NCBI GenBank assembly: GCA_033980235.1
Contig: CM067066.1
Span: forward strand, 32,125,180 to 32,189,179
Length of the DNA: 64,000 nt
Direction of reading: 5' to 3'
DNA from: Diadema setosum
Taxonomy: Eukaryota; Echinodermata; Echinoidea; Diadematoida; Diadematidae
Shown: piece by piece, positions 59,723 to 64,000 of the stretch
Position numbering within the stretch: position 1 is the first letter of the stretch
How the letters are laid out: every line of letters begins with the position of its first letter
The notes under the pieces: generated by a model
What the model was told of the DNA's origin: nothing
Databases searched by the model: none
The model's input: the letters and a program-made list of their open reading frames with translations, nothing else
Program-made: the position numbers and the translations under genes

Positions 59723-62700
59723 ATAGGTAGGTTGGTAGGTAGATAGATAGACAGATAGATAGACAGATAGAGGAAGAGTTGATATAGTTAGTATAATAGA
59801 TATTGTTTTTCTCTACCTGTGTCACACAGATGAGCGAGATTTGCTACAGGGCGTACCAATCAGAATGCAGACTGACATAGCCATCAACGTACACATGGAC
59901 ACACTCAGCAGGGTGTCTCTCTTCCAAGTGAGTGTCAGCATTCTTTCTTATTTCTCTTCATCCAGAAAAACAAAATGCATTGTGCCAGTTCCTTGGAATC
60001 GCTAGGCAATTGGAATCTGACAAGATTGGTTTGAATATGTGAGTTGGATAGCATGGTTGTAGAAGGTATCATCTCAAATAATGTGTCATAGCATTTCAGT
60101 AACTTTGTCAACAAAAGAGATGATGAGATGTGAATAGCATGTAGAAAATTAAAGTATTCTTGAAGATCTACTCTTTGCTTATTTTGTAGATGAAGAAAAA
60201 AATGTGATTTTTTAGGGACAAATGTCCCTTCTTGATGCTTGTGATTTTTTTTTTTTTCATTTAAGAAACTATCTAAACTTTATTAAACACTTTTCTTTTT
60301 GCAGGATTGTGACAAGATGCTTTTGCGTGATCTTGTTCTCAAACTGCGGCCGGTGGTGTACCTCCCGGGCGAATACATTTGTCGCAAGGTGGGTATATTG
60401 ATGCACATTCACGGCTTGACATATTTAAACCCTCTAATTACCTTTTGCCAAGGAGGTTATGTTTTCATTGCCATTGCTTTATTTGTTTTATTTTTGTTTG
60501 TTTGTTGTCTGTCTGTCTGTTTGTTTGCAAAATAACTCAAAAAAGTTGTGAATGGATGTGGATGAAACTTACAGGAAAAGTAAAACTGTTGATAATGACA
60601 CAAGCAACACATGATAAACGTTTGATAATGATCGAGAAAACTGTTTGGATCCAGGATACTTTTAAATTTTGCTTTAAAGGATTATCATTGGCAAATAGTG
60701 CCAACAAATGAGGGAGCTCAAACTGTGCGTATTTGAGGTGTGTATACATAAACTGATGAGCACACACTTGAAACACAGCATGCAGCTATCTACTGATGAG
60801 GTGGACAGAGACACACACAACAGAAAGTCTTTTTTATCATTGGGAAATAAAGGTGATTTTCAGAATGTGAGAATGGGTAGAAATGAGCTGCTTGGTAGAG
60901 GTCTGTGCTCTCTGTCTGCTTTTCTAGTTCCTTTTGTTCCTTCTAGCACACATAATTTTGAAGTCTATGAAAGCCATCCCCATCTCGAAATCATACTCAT
61001 TCACGGACTGGCCCAAAAAACAGCCATCTGGCTGTGCCCAGTACTGTGATGAACTAAAGTGAAATGAATGAATATTGATGGTTAATCCTCCAGTCTTGGG
61101 GTAATTTTACTGCAGAATTCAATGTATCCTCATTTATTGGCAATGATGCATTGTACAGATACCATTGATTGGAGAGAGATTCGATGGAACAGGGTATATT
61201 CACTAAATTTGCACGAAATTACAAAGAAAATAAGAAAAATGCCAATGTTGGAAAGAAGCAGTAAATCTAACTTGCTAAAACTTATTGCCAACTTTAGAAT
61301 AGATTCATAGATTGAGCTGTTAAGAGACTTCTGAAAACTGAAACTGAAACAAAAGATCTCAACTGAAAGATAATTGTTTATACTACCTTATTAGTTGTAT
61401 ACAATAAATGTTAAACATTTGTGATAAAATGTTCTTGAAATTTTATTACCTCTAGTGTTTCAAGTAGAGGGATAACCACACTTACCTGTATGCCAGAAAA
61501 CTGTGTAATGTGAAACCTGAAAGCCGTGAGTAGAAGGTGAAACAGAGCCCGAGATATGTTCTTGACATAATGGTTGGTAGAGCCTCACTTACCCTTTGCT
61601 TGCAAAATTTATTCAACTGCTTCAATTTTTATTTTTGTCTCGCGACGATTAAATGATCCAAAGCCTCCTATCAAGAAAGAAAAGTGAACATCTTCCCATG
61701 TGCCCATTGTGTGGCGAGCAATCAACCATGTTGAATTAGACTTCACGCATTCAAAGATGGCAAGAGTATGTGAAGAGTATGGCATAATGCTCCCACCAGT
61801 CACAAAAACCATTGATCCCTCTTCCCTCCTCCTCCTCCCCCTCTCTTCCTCCTCCTTTTCCTCCTCCCCCACTCCCTCCTCCTCCTCTTCCTCCTCCTCC
61901 TTTTCTTTCTCCTCTTCCTCTTCTTCTTCTCCTCCTCTTCCTCCTCCTCTTCCACTCCCTCCTCCTCCTTTTCATTCTCTTCCTCTCCTCCCCCCTCTTC
62001 CCCCATCCTCCTCCTTCTCCTCCTCCTCCTCTCCCTCCATCATCCTCCTCTTCCTCCTCCTTTTCCTCCTCCTCTTCCACTCCCTCCTCCTCCTTTTCAT
62101 TCTCCTCCTCTCCTCCCCTCCTCTTCCTCCCATCCCTTTCTCCTCCTCTTCCTCCTCCCTTAATCCTCCTCTTCATCATCGTCATCATCATCATCATCAT
62201 CATTCTCCCTCCTTCTCTCTTCCTGTCCTCTTCTTCCAGGGAGCCGTTGGGAAGGAGATGTACATCGTGAAGGATGGAAGTGTGCAGGTCCTGGGAGGAG
62301 AGAAGAACAGCAAAGTCCTGGCAACCCTGCATCCCGGCAGTGTGTTTGGCGAGATCAGGTGGGGAAAGGTTATCAACGGCCAAAAACCTACTACTCCAAA
62401 CCTAACAAACCTATGAAAGACTGGCTTTATCATATTACTTGTGATTGACTGTAACAACAGCACCACCAGAAATCATAAGATGATGTTGATAATCATGATA
62501 ATCTTCATAATACAATGACAGTGAAAACGATAAAGATAATCGTGATGGCGATGATGATAACAATGATAGTGATAATGATGATGATAATAATGATAATGGA
62601 AGCCAATTACCCATGGCTAGTGTGGTGGTTGTCATTTTGAGGTAGACATATGATGCCCTGAACTCACTATTTGATTACAGATATATTGCTTCCTCATACC

Positions 62701-63338
62701 CCATGCCTGTTTTCGTGTTGTGCATGTGTGTGTGCGTGTGTAGTTGTGTGTGTGATGTTCCAATCTATTTTTTTTTTTTATTTGCCACTTTTGTGCATTC
62801 ATACAATGAATGCATTGTGTTCATACTCCAGCACGGCCAATGAATGCATATAGTAGTAATGGAATGTTTGTACATGAAAATATGCAAGAATGAATAAAAT
62901 AGTAGATGCTTCAATTCTATAACCCTATTCAAAATTTTTTTGATGGAAACCATGATTAAATGTACAGGTATATACTTTGTATGCTCAACTGGAATATAAT
63001 CTGAAGGTATTTATCCAAATAATAAAAATGAGTTGGCAATCCCAAAAGTCATCTGAATTTTGTGTTGTGATCTTTTTGCATGAAAATCTTCTGTCCTTGC
63101 CTTTAATGTGTGGTCTTGAAAGTCCATGGTTGCAATGATTACCACTTGAGAATGGGACAGTTCAGGTTTCTGTCCATTGATTAACCCACAGCCTACTCAG
63201 CGTTGGTGCTGGCAACCGCAGGACCGCTGACGTTGCTTCACCTGGATATGCTAACCTCTTTGTGCTGGACAAGAAGGACTTGCAGGAAGTGGTGGTCAAC
63301 TACCCTGATGCCCAGGAAAGCCTAAAGAAGAAGGCTAG
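37375..63338 (+). CDS. CNGB1-like: Cyclic-nucleotide-gated cation channel, beta-type subunit (16 coding exons; C-terminus beyond window)
   Basis: Join of the sixteen exons listed below; 788 complete codons plus two bases, all junctions in phase. Domains seen: Ser/Pro/Asn-rich cytosolic N-terminus (1-350) with basic patches; S1 (355-375), S2 (390-410), S3 (440-456), S4 (460-480, few positive charges), S5 (493-513), pore helix and filter (547-560), S6 (566-586); C-linker (587-672) and cyclic-nucleotide-binding domain (673 on) with phosphate-binding cassette [18 protein letters not shown]738 and R750-T751 are in the positions that contact the ribose and cyclic phosphate. The short cassette insert and the KTLIxIGxLP pore are CNGB-like, not CNGA-like. 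Beta subunits normally assemble with CNGA subunits in the plasma membrane of sensory cells or sperm to pass Na+/Ca2+ in response to cGMP or cAMP. The filter is V-I-G-N instead of T-I-G-G. Size is close to CNGB3; there is no GARP-type Glu-rich domain. Confidence 0.93.
39014..39164 (+). CDS. CNGB-like exon 2
   Basis: Acceptor CTTGCAG|TG, donor AACAG|GTGCAT. Encodes [19 protein letters not shown] and [17 protein letters not shown]; a low-complexity Ser/Asn-rich cytosolic segment. Confidence 0.85.
40090..40231 (+). CDS. CNGB-like exon 3
   Basis: Acceptor TTGATCCCAG|G, donor CTCAAG|GTAAGG. Encodes [20 protein letters not shown], then Ser-rich [16 protein letters not shown]. Confidence 0.85.
40679..40866 (+). 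CDS. CNGB-like exon 4 (basic patch WKRLFKRK)
   Basis: Acceptor CATGTTAG|GAT. The donor GCGG|GTGTGA is weak but is the site that keeps frame with exon 5. Contains [16 protein letters not shown], a basic hydrophobic cluster that could bind membrane or calmodulin. Confidence 0.8.
41479..41639 (+). CDS. CNGB-like exon 5 (second basic helix)
   Basis: Acceptor TTTTTTCCAG|A, donor AATA|GTGAGT. Contains [20 protein letters not shown], a predicted basic amphipathic helix, then a Pro/Ser linker. Confidence 0.85.
42264..42428 (+). CDS. CNGB-like exon 6 (pre-S1 region)
   Basis: Acceptor TTTATGTAG|CC, donor CTAG|GTAAAT. Encodes [13 protein letters not shown] through [13 protein letters not shown]; the ...DP(L/R) just before S1 is conserved in CNG channels. 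Confidence 0.9.
43956..44029. repeat. C-run plus (CA)n microsatellite
   Basis: A C11 run followed by about 24 uninterrupted CA units. Confidence 0.92.
44221..44371. repeat. Purine-rich tract leading into (GA)n then (GT)n
   Basis: A GA-rich stretch, a pure (GA)n run (about 44310-44337) and a (GT)n run (to 44371) are directly joined. Confidence 0.9.
44571..45014. mobile_element. Repeat family C, intact copy with 7-bp flanking direct repeat
   Basis: Ends CAGGGCTCGACACTAAC and GTTAGTGTCGAGCCATG are inverted repeats. The element is flanked by CTATACC on both sides (44564-44570 and 45015-45021). The interior has GGGCCACCAAAATTT-type inverted words. The CAGGG-type ends plus a 7-bp duplication suggest a hAT-like non-autonomous element; 8 bp is usual for hAT. 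Confidence 0.75.
45487..45760 (+). other. Candidate alternative terminal exon inside intron 6
   Basis: An AG at 45485-45486 is followed by sequence with exon-like CpG content (45487-45600). Joined to exon 6 (phase 1) it would read [21 protein letters not shown] and stop after 32 codons. An AATAAA lies at 45737-45742. Another frame ([19 protein letters not shown]) also looks coding-like but does not match exon 6 phase. The acceptor tract is only moderately pyrimidine-rich. It could instead be a decayed retrocopy. Confidence 0.25.
45585..45592. promoter_or_regulatory. Perfect CRE palindrome TGACGTCA
   Basis: A consensus CREB site within CpG-poor intron sequence. Presence is certain; function is not shown. 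Confidence 0.25.
46149..46222. repeat. (CGTCCGTCGT)n minisatellite
   Basis: Units of CGTCCGTCGT/CGTGCGTCGT within family B copy 3; CpG-dense against a CpG-poor background. Confidence 0.85.
46231..47110. repeat. ~320-bp tandem repeats, about three and a half units
   Basis: Units begin at 46231, 46555, 46875 and 47065 with ACATTTTC...CTTCTTC. The first two are about 324 and 320 bp, the third is cut to about 190 bp and the fourth is a stub. Each full unit holds GGGCACCATGCCCC, a GGGGGCCCC palindromic core and TCTAGAAYCAGAAGT. Confidence 0.8.
47196..47395 (-). mobile_element. tRNA-derived SINE
   Basis: Read on the minus strand, an A-box-like AAGCTCGGTGG (47380-47370) and a B-box GGTTCGAATCC (47328-47318) are spaced as in a tRNA of about 70 nt. 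The acceptor arms do not pair, and a non-tRNA body follows (toward 47196). This fits a pol III-driven SINE head and not a working tRNA gene. Confidence 0.55.
47536..47750 (+). CDS. CNGB-like exon 7 (S1 and S2)
   Basis: Acceptor CTGTGCAG|GA, donor GGCATT|GTGAGT. Contains [19 protein letters not shown] (S1) and [20 protein letters not shown] (S2), matching the CNGB PDN..W...DYLCDLIY pattern. Confidence 0.95.
47796..48207. mobile_element. Repeat family A, copy in CNGB-like intron 7
   Basis: Left GAAAGGATGGTACAGTTTCG, right CTATACCACCCTTTAA. The centre is the perfect palindrome AAAAGGTGGGACCCACCTTTT. Confidence 0.78.
48971..49188. mobile_element. Repeat family C, degenerate copy
   Basis: Left end CTGAGCTCAATACTAA, right end AAATTTTGAGCCTTG; internal TTTGGGCCAC and TTGGTGGCC words as in the intact copy. 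Confidence 0.55.
49585..49635 (+). CDS. CNGB-like exon 8 (51-nt mini-exon, S2-S3 loop)
   Basis: Acceptor CTCTCCCCACAG, donor TTCAAG|GTGAGC. Encodes exactly [17 protein letters not shown], phase 0 at both ends. Confidence 0.9.
49986..50995. repeat. Degenerate (AATC)n region split by a mobile element
   Basis: ATCAATCAATCA/TCAGTCAGTCA words fill 49990-50190 and resume at 50769-50995 on the other side of the family E element. Confidence 0.75.
50192..50768. mobile_element. Repeat family E: TTAA-bounded palindromic element
   Basis: Left end TTAAAGGACAAGTTCACCTT and right end AAGGTGAACTTGTCCTTTAA are inverted. The inverted match runs on for roughly 65 bp per side, including ATAAGGATTGAGAGAATG and GTAGGTCACATCA; internal arms (TTCAAAAATT, GTCATATGCATACAACAGTATA) also mirror. 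No ORF. Confidence 0.78.
51010..51164 (+). CDS. CNGB-like exon 9 (S3-S4)
   Basis: Acceptor CACCTGTAG|CTT, donor ATCAG|GTCAGT. Reads [16 protein letters not shown], then [17 protein letters not shown] (S4 with few arginines, typical of voltage-insensitive CNG channels). No in-frame ATG, so it is easily missed by start-to-stop ORF calling. Confidence 0.95.
51165..53169 (+). other. CNGB-like intron 9
   Basis: Holds the family F element. Near 52830-53070 lies a loose inverted pair (AAAACCGATAAGT ... ACTTATCGGTTTTTGCG). Otherwise nothing recognised. Confidence 0.6.
51641..52196. mobile_element. Repeat family F: CAGTCAAACCTG element with TA flanks
   Basis: Ends CAGTCAAACCTGTCTATAGC and CTAAGGCAGGTTTGACTG are inverted repeats, each flanked by TA. 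The interior carries about nine copies of GTGGCCGCTATAGACAGGT in varied states at both ends. TA flanks suggest a Tc1/mariner-type non-autonomous element. Confidence 0.78.
53170..53310 (+). CDS. CNGB-like exon 10 (S5 and turret)
   Basis: Acceptor TTCTCTTCAAG|G, donor GATCC|GTAAGT. Encodes [20 protein letters not shown], then an acidic S5-pore loop. Confidence 0.93.
53311..55777 (+). other. CNGB-like intron 10
   Basis: Contains the retroposon tail at 53330-53637, a T-run joined to a G-run at 54027-54056, and GTTGTT/ATT microsatellite patches near 55010-55070. Confidence 0.55.
53330..53637 (+). mobile_element. Probable retroposon 3' end with (TTGAA)n tail
   Basis: Ends AATAAATAAACTATTGAATT then GAATTGAAT, a short tandem tail typical of some LINE 3' ends. 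The body has no recognisable reading frame. Confidence 0.4.
55778..55919 (+). CDS. CNGB-like exon 11 (pore and S6)
   Basis: Acceptor TTTCCAAAG|C, donor GGACAG|GTGAGA. Contains [14 protein letters not shown] (pore helix and filter) and [16 protein letters not shown] (S6 ending in the conserved IGQ). Confidence 0.95.
55920..57614 (+). other. CNGB-like intron 11
   Basis: Holds a family A copy directly after exon 11. The phrase GAGTTGGTTCTTGAACTGAA at about 57016 is repeated at about 57102 as GAGTTGGGTCTTGAACAG with CAACTATAA. TG-rich microsatellite near 57220-57350. Confidence 0.6.
55943..56326. mobile_element. Repeat family A, copy in CNGB-like intron 11
   Basis: Left TTAAAAGGAATTGTATAG; body palindrome with GTTGGGACCCACCTTTTATT at its centre; right terminus degraded (ACCAATAACAAGCCTTGA). 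It begins 23 bp after the exon 11 donor. Confidence 0.72.
57615..57774 (+). CDS. CNGB-like exon 12 (C-linker A'-C')
   Basis: Acceptor TTCTTCTACAAG|ATG, donor TTAG|GTGAGA. Begins [20 protein letters not shown] and includes [18 protein letters not shown]. Confidence 0.95.
57819..57911. mobile_element. Repeat family D, copy 2
   Basis: TTAACTCGTTGAGGACGAGT ... CCGTCCTCAACGGGTTAA; reverse orientation relative to 34207-34298, with the same central GAGTATACTCGGG. Confidence 0.7.
57908..58683. mobile_element. Repeat family G: CpG-rich TTAA-bounded element
   Basis: Bounded by GGTTAATG on both sides. The ends are loosely inverted: AAAAGGGCCGGGAAGGGGGG at the left, CCCCCCTCCGG...AAAAAAGCCCGGCC at the right. 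CpGs cluster at 57940-58110 and 58560-58670 in an otherwise CpG-poor intron. Confidence 0.55.
59580..59775. repeat. (GATA)n microsatellite
   Basis: Long, partly interrupted GATA repeat; the reverse strand gives spurious Ser/Ile/Tyr/Leu ORFs. Confidence 0.92.
59830..59927 (+). CDS. CNGB-like exon 13 (C-linker D'-F')
   Basis: Acceptor GTGTCACACAG|AT, donor TTCCAA|GTGAGT. Encodes [20 protein letters not shown] and ending LSRVSLFQ. Confidence 0.93.
60305..60388 (+). CDS. CNGB-like exon 14 (start of the CNBD)
   Basis: Acceptor CTTTTTGCAG|GAT, donor CGCAAG|GTGGGT; 28 codons, phase 0. Encodes [20 protein letters not shown] then PGEYICRK. Confidence 0.93.
60999..61075 (+). mobile_element. Retroposon 3' end, copy 2
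   Basis: ATTCACGGACTGG, then CAGCCATCTGGCTGTGCCCA and GTACTGTGATGAA with a short A/T tail; matches 27292-27369 except for the tail. Confidence 0.6.
61815..62237 (+). repeat. ~420-bp polypyrimidine (CCT/TCC)n tract before exon 15
   Basis: Almost pure C/T on the coding strand, ending at the exon 15 acceptor. Subunits such as CTCCTCTTCCACTCCCTCCT recur at about 61940 and 62070, so it has expanded by tandem duplication. The 238-residue Ser/Pro ORF through it is not a protein; only its last 39 codons are exon. Confidence 0.93.
62240..62358 (+). CDS. CNGB-like exon 15 (CNBD beta-roll)
   Basis: Acceptor CTTCTTCCAG|GGA, preceded by an exceptionally long polypyrimidine tract; donor ATCAG|GTGGGG. Encodes [20 protein letters not shown] through HPGSVFGEI, the start of the phosphate-binding cassette. 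Confidence 0.93.
62359..63191 (+). other. CNGB-like intron 15
   Basis: Contains a (GAT)n region at about 62505-62602 and a TG-rich patch at about 62725-62760. No exon seen. Confidence 0.6.
63192..63338 (+). CDS. CNGB-like exon 16 (end of cassette and helix C)
   Basis: Acceptor TTAACCCACAG|C, donor GCTAG|GTATGA, phase 2. Encodes [14 protein letters not shown], then [20 protein letters not shown], ending KKKA/R. At least one further exon is needed beyond the window. Confidence 0.92.
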
Positions 63339-64000
63339 GTATGATGATGATGATGATTTGGTGAGGTTTCACACCTGCAAGAGAACTTGTTTGGAAACGT
63401 GTTCGGAAATAGGTTTTGTACCATTCGCATTATTTTTCCAAGTTTTAAAAGCAGACAGGAATCAAAGTACTCTGTGAACACAGTTCACAAATCATGCTTG
63501 ACTAGTAATTCCCTTTAATAGGTGTTTTTCTCCGTTTCAACAGAACTTTGCTTTTTCTCTTTTCATGCCATTCAAGTTGTTTTCGTCAGGCTAAAAACAA
63601 GCATCAATCACTATACTCCTGACCCCATTTCTTATATTACAATATTAGGCCATTAATAGTCAGAGGTGTTTGTTACAATTAAGTTTCATATGCAGTTTCG
63701 GAATGTTTTGACCTCTGCAAAAGTATTGAAGAATTTAAGTAAAGCTTTCCAGCCTAACCATAATTTCAATTCTGCCAGAGTGTATTCATAAGTATAAAAG
63801 TTTTGTTTTCACACAAAATTACTTTTATTTGAGCATGGTTCAAACTATTCATTTGTAATCATAATGGCCAGCAAAAGAACACCAATCACTGTGTCCGCAT
63901 ATACCTTTCATGAACTCTTCGTGAATAACTGTAAAAGCTGTTATTTTTTGCATTTTTTCGCCAATATATGAGGAGGTCACATTTATTTTCACAAGATGTT
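63339..64000 (+). other. CNGB-like intron 16 (continues past the window)
   Basis: Begins with a GATGAT run after the donor. No acceptor plus coding stretch for the C-terminal tail was recognised before the edge. Confidence 0.55.

Larger units (their letters stand above)
57775..59829 (+). other. CNGB-like intron 12
   Basis: Holds family D copy 2, the CpG-rich family G element, a (GAAATT)n tail near 58990-59065 and a GATA microsatellite ending about 55 bp before exon 13. Confidence 0.65.
59928..62239 (+). other. CNGB-like introns 13 (59928-60304) and 14 (60389-62239)
   Basis: Intron 13: nothing recognised beyond a T-run. Intron 14: a retroposon tail at 60999-61075 and the long polypyrimidine tract up to exon 15. 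Confidence 0.6.

Noticed and set aside
59580..59775. CRISPR-like array
   Set aside because: Plain GATA microsatellite without spacers; the genome is eukaryotic.
61700..62416. 238-residue Ser/Pro-rich ORF, the longest in the window
   Set aside because: It is translation of the CCT/TCC tract; only 62240-62358 is a real exon. The matching minus-strand Glu/Arg-rich ORF is the same artefact.
37375..63338. A CNGA subunit, HCN channel or the four-domain CNGK of sea urchin sperm
   Set aside because: The pore lacks the CNGA TIGE and the potassium-channel GYG; the cassette spacing is CNGB-like; only one S1-S6/CNBD unit is present.

Overview
This is eukaryotic genomic DNA: AT-rich, with short GT-AG-bounded exons in long introns, many microsatellites, poly(G)/poly(C) runs, and a dense load of short palindromic, non-autonomous DNA transposons. 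The gene families (a clan-2 cytochrome P450, an ST3Gal sialyltransferase, a CNG channel beta subunit) and the repeat style point to a marine invertebrate deuterostome, most likely an echinoderm. The sequence alone does not fix the species.

Layout. (1) 1-772, + strand: the last exon of a CYP2-clan P450 with its poly(A) signal; the rest of that gene lies off the left edge. (2) 5349-22126, - strand: a complete six-exon coding sequence for a 347-residue type II membrane sialyltransferase of the ST3Gal1/2 type, including a 12-kb first intron. All splice phases close and the L, S, III and VS sialylmotifs are present. (3) 22.1-37.3 kb: repeat-rich spacer upstream of both flanking genes. It holds a 122-bp-arm foldback, an inverted TTCGTTATTCCGAAGG array, and a CpG-containing block at 31.86-32.42 kb that may be the promoter or first exon of the next gene. 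(4) 37375-63338 and beyond, + strand: sixteen coding exons, in phase throughout, of a CNGB-type cyclic-nucleotide-gated channel subunit. They cover the N-terminal Ser/Pro-rich region, S1-S6, pore, C-linker and nearly all of the cyclic-nucleotide-binding domain. The C-terminal exon(s) lie off the right edge.

The three genes are unrelated in pathway and share no operon-like logic. The observations most worth checking are: the channel's unusual selectivity-filter sequence (V-I-G-N); a candidate alternative terminal exon inside the channel gene that would give a soluble N-terminal isoform; a sharp fall in CpG frequency at about 32.4-33 kb that coincides with the start of the channel locus; and at least eight distinct families of palindromic or TIR-bearing mobile repeats, several inside channel introns. 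I found no prokaryote-like system, CRISPR array, rRNA or functional tRNA gene, and no viral gene.
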